A program made the translations under genes and the position numbers. Source: Hyaloscypha bicolor E (lineage: Eukaryota > Ascomycota > Leotiomycetes > Helotiales > Hyaloscyphaceae). From it: a stretch of DNA of 64,000 nt. A model generated the notes under the pieces. That model was not told where the DNA came from and made no database searches. It saw only the letters and a list, made by a program, of their open reading frames with translations. This document shows, one piece after another, positions 1-10,890 of this stretch (the first letter of the stretch is position 1; each line of letters opens with the position of its first letter). The stretch is from the NCBI RefSeq assembly GCF_002865645.1, contig NW_020194519.1:1609542-1673541 (forward strand), in the 5' to 3' direction.

Positions 1-172
1 TCGAGGATTAATAAAATTTAAATAACTAGTAATTCTACAAAAACACGTTTTAGTGCTTCGAGCTGAAAAATCAGGCTGGAAAGGAAGTTTCGCATATTGC
101 CATGTTCAATTGAGAGACCCTCGAATTACTTACTCCCAAGCCCAAAATACCATGCTCCCCCAATAGCCATGC

Positions 173-2685
173 TCACAACCCAGAATCAATCTGATCCACA
201 ACCTCTTTACCCGTGAAAGTTGCCCAATCTCTGCACGTCTGCGCCATGATGCTTGGGATCTGCAACTTGGCAATATCATCAGGCCTTTCCAACACAGTGA
301 CGTATAGACCTCCAGAAACATGCCATGCAATATGGCAATGCAGTGGCCACGCACCAGGATTATCGGCCGTAATCTGTAATACAAGGAAGCCGCCCGCGGG
401 CACGATCTGCACATCTCTGCGCTGAGGATTCGAAGGGTTAACGACCGTGCCATCCCAAGTGCCAGTCCCGACATTCTCAACGAACATGTTGTGGCCGTGC
501 AAATGGATAGGATGTGCGGCAAACCCGGGGTTCGTAATGTGGATCCGGATGCTGGAGTTGGAGCCAAAATTGTAGACGTTCCATTGCGGACTATCGGGGT
601 ACGAATTGTTGCCAAGGTTGGAAAGGAGGAGGATTGGCTGGTTGTAGTTTGCTCGGAAAGAGCTCTTGTTCATCGTCCAGAGAAAGTTTCCTGACGCGTT
701 CTGGCCAAATTCGATATCGATGTTCTGGGTTACGGGTGGAGCTGGATCTGGGGTGATGGGGAACCAGGGTACGGTTTCTGTGAGCGGGTCCTGCAAAGCC
801 GTCAGTTAGATTGAGAGGGGGGATGAGATGTGAGGAACTTACGTTTGCACATTGGCCCGTGACTGAAGCCGTCCATGCTGGCCAAGCAGTAGTATTGGGT
901 GTACCTAGTGCTACTGCGGCATGGTTGTAGTAGACAATGGCGACTGCATCTGGCTGGCTGGTGAGTGAACAGCCCCCCCCGGCGATCGATGAACGCATTG
1001 CGTATGATCCAGTTGCCCCCGGAATGCCTGTAACCAAGACATCGGTGCGTTGGCCAATTCCCAGTGTGACGACTGAGAATATTCAGAATTGAGATTTAAT
1101 TGCTTGGGAACAGAGACAAACCTTGAGTAGTATATGGAACTATTGGGACGAAGTCATTGGCAATGACGGTCAGATTGTGACCATCGATACTAAATTTCTG
1201 CATTCCCTCTGCACCAGCGTTTATCAAGCGTAAACGATGTACTTTCCCGGGAGTAAACCTGAAGTTGGTGATGCCCGCATTGTTGCTGCACGGCGTTGTA
1301 TCACCAGCAGCGACATTAGAGCAGTTGAAATTATTTCTTCCCTGGATCAGATTGTTGTCGGATAGAGGAGCCTATAAAATATCAGCTGAATTGCTGCTAT
1401 CAGGGCCATATGAAATCTGGGTTTAGAAGATGGTCGAGCTGCGTCTATATTCAACGTGCAAAAGGGGAGGAGGTTCGTACGTACAACTTTGGACCCGTCT
1501 GTTCCTACGACATCTGCAACAATAGAAAGGTAATCTCGGTGGAAATAATCTGTCAACATGATTGGACCTATATCTGTAGGAACAATCAGCGTTCGACCTA
1601 CTAGGCTTCGAAAACCATCGACCTACCGATGTCATACGGGACATTCGTTGGGCCGTGGATGATCATTGGGCCGATGAGCCCTCCAGCGTACCTAGGATAC
1701 ATTAGATCTGAAGTTTGGAGCGAGGAAACATTGGAAAATGGAAATAAGATGGCAACCACTTACTGGGCAGAGTAATGGGAATGATACCAACTTGTTCCAT
1801 ATAGGTCGGCGATAAAAGAGTAGGTGAAGCTCCCTCCGGGAGGGATGGGGCACTGCTGAACCCCAGGAACACCATCCATCCATCTGCAAATACAATGAGC
1901 ACCAATGACTATCTTTCTCTCAGCTGAAACAACTCACTGGGACAGTTTCTGCAGAATGCCATGCCAATGAAGTGCCACGCCCTCGTCGGGTGCGGTGATC
2001 TGATTATGAACTGTAACCTGAATGGTGTCTCCCCTGAAATATGTCAATACTCGGCTAAAATCACTAGCAGGAAGCAACTACCAATTTGCCTCGATCAAAG
2101 GACCTGGAAATTGTCCATTTATCAGGAGAACGTTTTTGAGATAGCCGTCGGGAGCTTTTCTCTCTCTCTGGATGGTGAAGTCATAGGCTCGAATCACACT
2201 GAAAAAAATAGATCAGAAAGGCGCAAACTGGGTTGGAACAGTGCATACCCAGTATTTGGCGGATCTGGAGAAATGTCAGTAAACAATAAGATATCACGTG
2301 ACTCAAGAGCGAGGACGCTCACCAGCTGCGCTCAAATTAGAAATTGATCTATTGTTAAAACTTTCTGGGTAGTAAGTAACTTACTATATGGGTTTGTATT
2401 GCTCGCAGTTTTCGCTCCCCATGGGAAGCCTAGCGGTAGGGGCTGAGATATCATTAGAAACTGCACACTATTTGAAATAGTCGGGGAGATGTGCGAAAAC
2501 CAGAAATAATGCTCACAGTAATTGGGCTAGTAGTGAGAAGGTAATCCACTGGAAGTTCGGGATAATCCGCTATGAAGAAACTCCTGTTAGTGACAGTAGT
2601 TGTGATGACAGAGGCTCCAGGGGTACCAACTTTGTGCATAAACGAATGAGCTAAAGAGCAGCGCAGCAATACCGCTGAACCTCAT
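173..2685 (-). CDS. laccase (multicopper oxidase), multi-intron
   Basis: Secreted copper enzyme that oxidises phenols and reduces oxygen to water. All the copper-binding regions can be read: VALHWHGI near 1960-2000, [12 protein letters not shown] near 1765-1805, HPIHLHGH near 490-515 and the C-terminal [11 protein letters not shown] near 300-330, the Cys-His-containing type 1 site. N-terminal exons give [17 protein letters not shown] and [14 protein letters not shown]. At least eight short introns; clear ones are 791-842 (GTAAGT..TTTGCAG) and 1073-1121. The start at 2685 opens a signal peptide ([17 protein letters not shown]). The next conserved stretch, [15 protein letters not shown], lies in another frame, so either a 43-bp intron (GTACCC..CTAACAG) joins them or there is a frameshift. 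Family is certain; the exact N-terminus is not. Confidence 0.88.
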
Positions 2686-3600
2686 GTTGAACGCAAGTGT
2701 ATCGGCCAACGGAGCGAATGTGTATCGAGAGTGTCCCAGATAATTTGGAATCACTTTGGATGAAATGCAAGGTGACAACCCAGCTTTCTTTATATCATCG
2801 ACCCTGGGACACGAGAACCCTTGGGCTCACTCCTCACTCAGGTCAGCTATGGAATGCTCGGAGATTGGACTCAGAAGAGGCCTTGCGTGGTAGCACATAC
2901 GGGAAGCGAACTCTATGACATGGTAAGGATAGAAAGCCATAGCCTCACATGTCGTGTTAGTTGAACAGAGGCTGAACCAGGAGAGGACATGGGTATCTTG
3001 AAGCAACATAATTAGAGCAAAACCAGACAAATGCGGGCGCATGCGCAGAACCAAACTATTGAATACTATTGTGGAGTGATGGCAAGGCTTGAATGGAAAC
3101 AAGAGCTGTGTTGCCAGGCACTTTGCATTGAATGACCGAAAAGCTTTAGGTCGGAGGTATTACTAGCTCGTTGACTCGTTAATACGAGCTGCAATCAGCA
3201 TAAGCATCAACCCCCTGGCTCTTCTTCGGATCTATGTGAAGCCCATGGTCGGAGAAGTTGGAAGTTATGACTGGGTTATGGAACTGCAGAAAGTGTGGGG
3301 GTGGCTTGTGAACTAATATATGCAATGCGGTTGCTCCTGGCTCTTGACCAGGCAGATTATGTGATATATGGGATTGTGCAGTGATTAGATTTGGTTATAT
3401 TTGTCGAAAGAAGTCCGAAAAGGTATGTGCCACACCGCTAGGCTCCTATGAGCATGCTGTGGTCGAGCAGGTCACAGTGCGGCTGCACAGACTTTTCAAA
3501 CGCCGATTGCTTGCTAAAACCCCCAGTGAGCAGGAGCGGTATGCTACTGATAATCTTCAGCTTGGAAGATAAAAATAACTAGCTTATATGCAACAACTTG
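2686..3600. other. intergenic, upstream of laccase
   Basis: Only short ORFs without family resemblance are present. It should contain the laccase promoter. I see no RNA gene or clear repeat. Confidence 0.5.
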
Positions 3601-3660
3601 GACACGCCAAAGCTTAAACACGAGCCGCATGACACGCCGAAGCTTAAACACGTGCCGCAA
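3601..3660. repeat. two tandem copies of a 30-bp unit
   Basis: Positions 3601-3630 and 3631-3660 are near-identical 30-bp units beginning GACACGCC and containing AGCTTAAACACG; they differ at two bases. No coding context. The stretch 3661-4080 has no recognisable feature. Confidence 0.8.
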
Positions 3661-4432
3661 GCCCACGCCTCAATGTTTTCGCGTTTCAGCCACTGCTCTG
3701 TCACGAGCGAATCCTTTACAGCATCGGCTATACTTTCGTGCTCTTATTGTACCACAGAAAGGATTCAAGAGTTCTATTCGCGATGATTTGCATTGGGTAA
3801 CTTTATTCGTCCCAAAAAAGGTATCGTTCACACACGACGTTCCGGTTGAATGATGACGACACCAGCTCAACAAGAGACGGGCTGGCCACTCAGCCTTACC
3901 TGAAGTCAACGGTTGGGGACTACCCGGAGATAAGGATCTCCTGGATGGCGGTGCATCTGGATCGACCTAGCCACAACAGTAAGCTTTTTCCCACGCCACG
4001 GGGCGTTTTATGATTCGGGGACCAGCGCATAGAACACCTCATATTGCCCAGCCATTCGGGGGTTTGAAGAGTCGCTGCAACGTACTCTCCCCCCCCCCCT
4101 ACAACGTCTCTGCCCGATTAAATGTAGCGAGACCGGGGGCGGGAAAGAGTGTTTAAACCAATTATGGTGATTTTCTGGCCTGTGCCACCCTAGAACCCCC
4201 CTGTCTCGCTACGGAGGTACAGCGGGTAAGTAACGAGCCCAGTCTCACTAATCCGTGCGTTCAGGCCATTTTAGTAATATTTCAAAATTTCAAACCTTCA
4301 AATTCTTAAGAATTAATTCATGAAATCATACTTTAGTTACTTTACTTTTCAGGCGCCAGACATCAAGTCGTACTTATTTGTTATCGTCTTATAATCATTA
4401 AGTGATTTCGTAGACTTTGGTTTTGGCAAGCC

Positions 4433-4594
4433 TATCCCTTCGTCCGGTGAGACATAGTCCACGCTAGTAAGGGGGCCTGGCTCAGGGCGAAAAGGCGATG
4501 GATGACTAATAAGTTTTTAAGCAAAGGTACGACTTTACAGTCTGAGCCAGGCCCCCTTACTAGCGTGGACTATGTCTCACCGGACGAAGGGATA
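4433..4594. repeat. perfect 53-bp inverted repeat with 56-bp spacer
   Basis: The left arm 4433-4485 (starting TATCCCTTCGTCCGGTGAG) is the exact reverse complement of 4542-4594. The transcript would form a very stable hairpin. The spacer 4486-4541 has no feature I recognise. It sits near the middle of the larger nested element. Confidence 0.92.
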
Positions 4595-4925
4595 AGCGAA
4601 TTCGTGATGCCTGAATCTGCCTGAAAAATGCCCTGTACGCACAGACTAGTGAGATTGGGCTCTAAAGTAATAGCGCTAGCAGGGGTCCAAACTTTTCAAC
4701 CTTGTAACGCAACAACATTAACAGATAAAAATGTAAAAAAATTACACTAATATATTCACCAAATCTTAGGGAGTATTCCAGTATTTTAAAAATGATATTT
4801 GGTCAGGTATAGCAAGAGTTGTGTGGTGTTGAAATCGTGTGTTCGCGGCGACCCCCTGTCAAAACATTACTTTACTTGACCGCCGTACCTCTGTACAGTA
4901 CAGTTAATCGGGCAGAGACGTTGTA

Positions 4926-5302
4926 ATTAAACATAACAGTGGGTCAAAGTGCAGGAGTTTTTTTGTATGGCAACTGGACCGTGCCAGGCTGGTTTTGCGG
5001 GGACCCACTATTACACTTATTTAGGGGGGGAGGTAGTGGAGGGAGTCTTCAGACTCCCCTGATCGACAAGGGGAGGTGGTCGGGAGGCCACAGCTGACTG
5101 GCGTCGACTTTCGGGTACTTGGGGCTACAACGTAAACTACGTAAGGGAACGCTTCCGAACCCGCCACCTTTACTGGTACTGTACTCGTTACTCTCCCCCC
5201 CCCTAAATAAATGTAATAGTGGGTCCCCGCAAAACCAGCCTGGCACGGTCCAGTTGCCATACCAAAAAACCCCTGCACTTGGACCCACTGTTACATTTAA
5301 TT
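4926..5302. repeat. inverted repeat of about 110 bp, 160-bp spacer
   Basis: The arms are 4926-5031 and 5192-5302. The central part of each arm (GGACCGTGCCAGGCTGG and its flanks) is identical in inverted orientation. Each arm is itself bounded by GTGGGTC/GACCCAC and ends in ATTAAATGTAACAG-like sequence and a G or C run. This looks like two copies of one short element inserted head to head. Confidence 0.88.
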
Positions 5303-5320
5303 AGGGGGGGGGGAGAGTAC

Positions 5321-8300
5321 CGAGTTACCGCCCTGCCCCTGCCAGGCGGCTGGAAAAGCGGACCACCTCCAACGCCCAGCACCAATCCCCACAAATACCG
5401 AGACAATTATACGAAGTATGGCGCAACAAAACTTCCCTAGGCTACGGCTTACATGACACTAACCAACACAAATCGTTTCCGCGTCGATCATTCGAGTCTC
5501 ACTTTGCGGAGAAGAAAACTCAGCGGCCTGATCGGTCCCGGCTTGTAAATTTACCCGCTGCTCAGACTTAACACCATCCCAGCGTTGGGTACGGCTTGAT
5601 CGGAACAAGTTGTAGGACGCGAGACAACAAGGTGGATCCCGAAGAGGCCCAGGCATTCACTTCTTTCCTCAGGGGCCACGCTTTGCGGTACAGTCTCAGC
5701 TTACATTTGGGAAGAAACTTCATGTACCTTGGTACTTATTAGTCATTCTTCCCCACGTAGATGTCATGCTCAAGGCTTCAGCCCAACAAGACCAAGAATG
5801 CATTCAAGAGGACGGCCATTATTGAGCTGGGGACGACACGAATCCTCCGATATTCAGGGTCATCAAGGTAATCAAAAGTGATTCGTGGCACCAACGGCTT
5901 CGACAGCGGAGGCTAGATAAACGCCGCTGCAGATAATATCGATTAGTTATCCCTGCAATATTCAGCGAAACCATGGCAAACTCTCGGAAGCGCCGTGATA
6001 TTTCAGGCTTATTCTTCAGTATCAGCCTCTACCGAGTGCTTGACCGCAGCATCGCGAGCTTCGGGGAGGTAAACACCGTCAACACTTAACCATGCGGTCC
6101 ATAAAAATGTGGGAACATAACACGGGAGCCTCGCTATTGGGTCCGGTTCTTCATACGGGTCCCTTTCAGGAAAAGGCACTATTTGAAAACCGCGTCATCT
6201 GACAATGCGTCTGGGCGTCAGCCTCTCTGTGTAACACTCTTGGCATATATGTCAGAACGTCCCCTGCGGCGAATGCTTCACCCGGCTTGTCTTACACGAT
6301 ACTGAACTTGGGTCTTTTAGGCGGCAAGGACGCTTCAACAACAATAGCTCTTGATTATTCATCATTCAAACTTAATCACGGTGGACCCCGGAGACGGGGA
6401 AGCAGGAAACGATTGAGTTGTGGGAACGGGCTGTAATTAGTTAGCACGGTTTTATCTTTTATTGAATCCAACCCTATGGAGCGGAGCTAGACTTGGACTT
6501 CCCGTCTATGGAGTGTCAGTTCTTGTCAGGTTCAAGCGGTGAAGTGATCGCTGCCTTGGGCTGGGATTGAAAGCGCGACATCGTTTCTGTGAGATTACAC
6601 CGTCCTTAAGATCACAGATGCATGCTGCTGAGTAACCTAAGCAGAAATATTTTCCCTCTCATATCACTCTGTCTCCTAAATTGCAGCATGCAGCAGCATG
6701 AAGGCCGGGATGTGTTCTGCAAAAGCCATATTCCCAGACTGCTAGTTGACAACTTGGCAGGGCCAGGGACAGGATAACAAATTTTATTTTAGAGTTTGCT
6801 ATTGCACTTGGAATTGCAGGAAATAGATCCGTTTCCAGTATTCCTATTGGGCTTTCCTGCATCATATCATACATCAACATCGGTGTGATTCTCCCGACGT
6901 TTCTCACTGCTTGAGGGGTCATGGGTCACTCACCGACTGCCTCCTGAAGCAGAGAAGTCCCGTCAGAGAATACCTGGCACTACGGTCTGAGACTTTACGG
7001 TTCAGAAAGTGAGGGAGTAGTATTGTTCTGGAGCTGGAAGGCCTGGCTTGTGACTGAGTTTAGTCACGTGATATTTCTCTCTAGAGCATACCTCTATACA
7101 GAAGCATTATATTTGCTGTTGGAATGTATTATAAACTTAAGAGCTTGCAGATTATCCTTGTAGGAGGAGGCTCTAGAATCCACAATGTAATTGATTTCAA
7201 TAATGGCATTTACTTACCCCTTTCAATGAGCGAAATCACGCGACCCGGATGACTTCATGCTTTTTTCTCAGCAACTTTTAAGAAGCGAGGCTTTCTGAGA
7301 AAACTTTAATTTGACAATTCCTACTTGCTGTCAGATATGCTCCGTAACAGAGGTCATAAGAGAAAACCGGCGTCACGCGAGCGGAAATCGCGAGTTAACT
7401 CAGCACCAGCCCATTCACGTCCCCCGCTCGACACATTTTCCACTCCGCCGGATCTCCATCACGTCCCTCCCCACGGTGACCCTCCCCCTTAAATGAAAGG
7501 ATTACGGACGCCCCGCGAGACAACCAACCGCAAAGCAACTTCCACGTGTGGATAGACTGATTCATCGTGTTCCTGCATTTGGAAGTAGTAGATCCCCACC
7601 GCCTTGACCCCACGAGTCTTTCCTGGTTAGCGGACCAGAAATTGCAGTCCGTTGGAGTGATCCTTCCCGTCGTGGCAGAAACGATAAAGTCCTATTCGAA
7701 GATCTGAGGTTGAGCACCAGGTGATCGAGATGTTCGAGCATCGTCGAACTCCCTCACTAGACACTTCACGCCTGGTTTCGTGCTCAGATTTTCGGGCGAA
7801 CGTCCTTGACTGAACATAAAATGATACCAAGGGTTGAATTTTATTAAGGTATAAGTTTGTCTTCGGTTTGAGATATTCGAAGAGTGGTTACCGTGACAAG
7901 CACAATGCACCAGCCCGCAATCTCTGCATGACTGTAATCTTACATTTTGCTTCATCTTGTCACCGAACGAAACTCCAACCAAAATAGGGTTGTTCAAGTC
8001 TCGGTGGGAACATTTACCAAAGCTCTCTTCATGGATTGAGTCCGAATTCTTTCTTATGGGTCATCACTTTCACTCCGCATTGCGCGCACTTGCTCGAATG
8101 TTTCATCGGAGGTCCTGTCAGCTCGTTCTCTCGTGCTCGCTTTGCGGGGCGTAGGGCTGAGGTGGATCGTCTGGCAGGAGTCCGCAACGTAAAGAAATGC
8201 GATCCCCATAACCTTACTCAAACTCCCATCCATCTCCACCATCGGAGCCCGCTGGACCTAGAGGGCGAGTTTTAGACAGGATTCTCTGGGACCTTAGAGT

Positions 8301-8744
8301 CAAATGCCAGATTTCTCATGCAGTTTGGGGATCCTTGACCAGAGTTTCCATGCTGATATAACGGATCCCACCAGAACTCATACAAGCGCGAAGTAGCGCA
8401 TACCGTTGGCCCACGAACTTGAGATAAAGGGCGAAAGAAAATTCTTTACATAGCGGCGGCTATCTTGCTTGCCACATACACAACTACAGCATAGAAAACC
8501 ATCACTGACAATAGTAGTTGGATATTTGAGAGTAAGGCCATTTTTGGACTTTTCGGTCTTAAAGATATTGAAGCAAAGAAAAGTAAAGCAAGAGAAACTG
8601 TGTTTTTACGCCAGGTTTCAGGAATAATAATATAAATTTCTTGATGCTGACACCTAGGGACGTGTTCGGGACAGATAGAGGAGGGCGGGGCGACGCATGA
8701 TCGGAGATCTGATTTATCAGATCCACGTCAGCTTACTGTGTCTT
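5321..8744. other. gene-poor intergenic stretch
   Basis: More than 3 kb without an ORF that I can match to a protein family on either strand. The ORF of 87 codons at 6659-6922 (minus) has no family motif. An E-box palindrome GTCACGTGAT lies at 7073-7082. It may be old transposon debris, but I cannot recognise any element apart from those flanking it. Confidence 0.5.
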
Positions 8745-8749
8745 CTTTC

Positions 8750-8910
8750 AAATGTCCCTCCCCCCCGTAATTCCTTGTAATTGTGGACCCTCTTGAGCAG
8801 GGGGTTTTGTATGGTAGAATGTCTGTGCTCTATGGACCGACTGTTACAAGTGATTACCCGTTCGTACCTCCCACCAGTTACCACTGGTGGGAGGGGAGAG
8901 TACTTCCTCG
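8750..8910. mobile_element. degenerate relative of the 4.9-5.3 kb repeat
   Basis: The order of motifs matches the arms of the 5-kb element: a C-run, a GTAATT..TTGTAA segment, GTGGACC, a GCAGGGGG-like run, TTTTGTATGG, then GACCGACTGTTACA, ending with GGGAGGGGAGAGTAC at about 8889-8903. Similarity is spread out with many substitutions. A short perfect palindrome ACCAGTTACCACTGGT lies at about 8873-8888. No coding capacity. Confidence 0.45.
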
Positions 8911-9523
8911 AGCTAGATTCTGCACTTCTCGAACCTACTCGTACGCTACTGAGATCAAACGCCAGCCTTTCTGTTTCGAAGAAAGCTTTTCGACATCGTC
9001 TTTGGGGTGAAGTTTTCCTCACAGGAAGCTCCGATCCATGACAAACCTTGCGGTCTTCGAAGTCTGCATATTTTAGAAGCATGAAATAAATCTGGGGATA
9101 GAAATGGAGGCCCGAAAGGTGCTTCCAAGAATCTCGAATCGCGAATAATTTCGTCACATTTTATTTAAATTTAATGCGATATTTTCAACATCGCAGGTGA
9201 AAATATTCTGAACGTTCTTTGGGAGGTGCGGGGTACATTCTTGGTGGGGTAAAGTCTTGGCACTATGGGCCCCTAAAATTTAAGTCTCACTGATCCTAGG
9301 ACACATGGTTCGTCCTCGACAGTGGAAAAGCGGTATATCGGTCTCAAGGCTCTAACCCTTATGTGAAATGGAAGAAGCAATCGATCACTATTGGGTTGAA
9401 GGAATAAAAACTGTTCAGGCCCACCACCTTTCTTAAGTGAGATCGAGTGACAGCCGTCTTTTGAGTCCAAGACAGTCCGAATTCCATAAACTCAGCATCT
9501 CGACCTCCTTCCTTGAAGTCTGC
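8911..9523. other. intergenic; hairpin at 9179-9206
   Basis: No gene is recognised. A 9-bp perfect stem (ATATTTTCA / TGAAAATAT) with a 10-nt loop lies at 9179-9206 in AT-rich sequence. Confidence 0.45.
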
Positions 9524-10454
9524 TTAAAGCCAATACTTAAACCAAGTGACAGCCTGCTCAAAAGCCCGATCCATTGCAAACTTCACTTCCTTGATCGATA
9601 AATCTCCCCTGAGCGCGAAGCCATGTGACACTGCCCCATAAAGATTAATCTGGTACGGGGCCTTGAGATCAGCGAGGATCTTCTCAGACTCGGAACGCTT
9701 CTCGGAAGTGAAGATGGTGTCAATTTCTATAGATGTGTAAGTTTTGTTGCCGGCGTGGTTGAGAGATTGAGGGGAGACCTTACCAGCTGCGCCGATGAAC
9801 AAGGGCTTGCTGAGAGCTGAGAGCTCATCGGAGGTGACGAATGAGGGATGGGCTACGTAGCCAGCATCAAGGCGGTCATTTTTCAAATTGCCGACTACGT
9901 GCTACAAGACAGAAGCCAATTTATCAGTCGTCTCTTATACTGGAGAACAGGTCTTTACGATAAAAATTGAAGGTACTAACCTTAGCACCGAAGCAATAAC
10001 CCAACTTCTTCACCTTCAAAGTGTTTTTCAGATGATTGATAACAACATCAGCAATTGGATCCACGTTTATCGTGTCATGACGGGTAGGCCATTAAGGCAA
10101 GTCAACTTTGCCAGTATAAAACGGTTCCGGGCTCAGAGGATCGCCCTTGAAGAGATCGGGAACCACGGTTACGTAACCTTGCGCGGCGAAGTCGTCTGCC
10201 ATAAGCTGGATGTTTTGGTAGATCGGACCAAAGACATCGCTGAATATGAGGATTGCGTTGCCATTAGGACTAGCGGGATGAGCGAAATATGTTGGTACTA
10301 GATAGATGTATGAGTATTTTCCACTAGACAAGAAGAGGGTAATTGGGCGAGGGAACGGGCACTCACCGTTTTCGATATTTTCGATGGTCCCGTTTGGAGT
10401 TCCGTCATGCTCAATTCCTGTAGTGCAGCACTCTCTGGGTAGTAGGGAAGCCAT
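9524..10454 (-). pseudogene. dienelactone hydrolase-family gene with in-frame stop
   Basis: Alpha/beta hydrolase of the dienelactone hydrolase family, which opens lactones in aromatic catabolism. Four exons: 10454-10367, 10297-9981, 9901-9784 and 9726-9524; the sum is 242 codons, the normal family size. Motifs in order: AILIFSDVFGP, GYVTVVPDLFKGD, the nucleophile elbow GYCFGAK and SHGFALRGDL with the catalytic His. All three introns have good GT..AG ends. A TAA stop at 10092-10094 interrupts the frame after GKVDLP, in sequence that continues as recognisable DLH (TINVDPIADVVINHL). No GT..AG pair removes it. CAA to TAA is the change RIP makes, so decay by RIP is possible; a sequencing error or strain allele is the alternative. 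Confidence 0.75.
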
Positions 10455-10890
10455 TTCGAAGGAGACTGAAGGAAAACATTCGAAGAACTGTTGGTTTAAT
10501 CGAGTTGAGCTTGAAGGACATATGCTTTGTACATATATACTCTCATTGCATTACTCATCTTCCCTTTGGTTCTACACTTCGTGTTTGGTTTCGGTGAACC
10601 TCCGAAAAACGCCTCGGAAAACCCGAGATGCTTGTGAGCCTCTAGAACTCTTAATAAATGCCGACAGATTATTAACTTTTTAAGTCCACACAGCTTACCC
10701 CTTCTCTAGAATGCGATGAGAGTCAGACACGGTACAGTTGACGCGACCGATAGGTCGGCTTAACGTACAGTAAATCGCGAGGCGATACAGTCCGCTCTCG
10801 GGTGAGCATCTGATTAGAATGAATAAGTAGTAAAAGGCAGCATGTTCACCACATAGCAGCGTTGGCAAACAACAGTGAACAAAAGATGCC
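10455..10890. other. intergenic between DLH and Zn2Cys6 gene
   Basis: Contains the DLH promoter and the 3' flank of the downstream regulator. No further feature is recognised. Confidence 0.5.

Larger units (their letters stand above)
4082..5320. mobile_element. nested inverted-repeat element (MITE or foldback-like)
   Basis: The two ends are GTACTCTCC followed by a C-run (4082-4099) and a G-run followed by GGAGAGTAC (5303-5320). If GTAC is a target duplication, the element proper begins TCTCCCCC. Inside lie nested inverted pairs: 4099-4120 with 4904-4925 (22 bp, perfect), 4235-4273 with 4624-4662 (about 39 bp, several mismatches), 4433-4485 with 4542-4594 (53 bp, perfect) and 4926-5031 with 5192-5302 (about 110 bp, containing a perfect core of roughly 49 bp). 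No transposase ORF is present, so it would be non-autonomous. The layout suggests several related insertions nested in each other. The repeats are seen directly; the class is inferred. Confidence 0.7.

Noticed and set aside
6659..6922. 87-codon minus-strand ORF
   Set aside because: No family motif; isolated in a gene-poor, repeat-flanked region.
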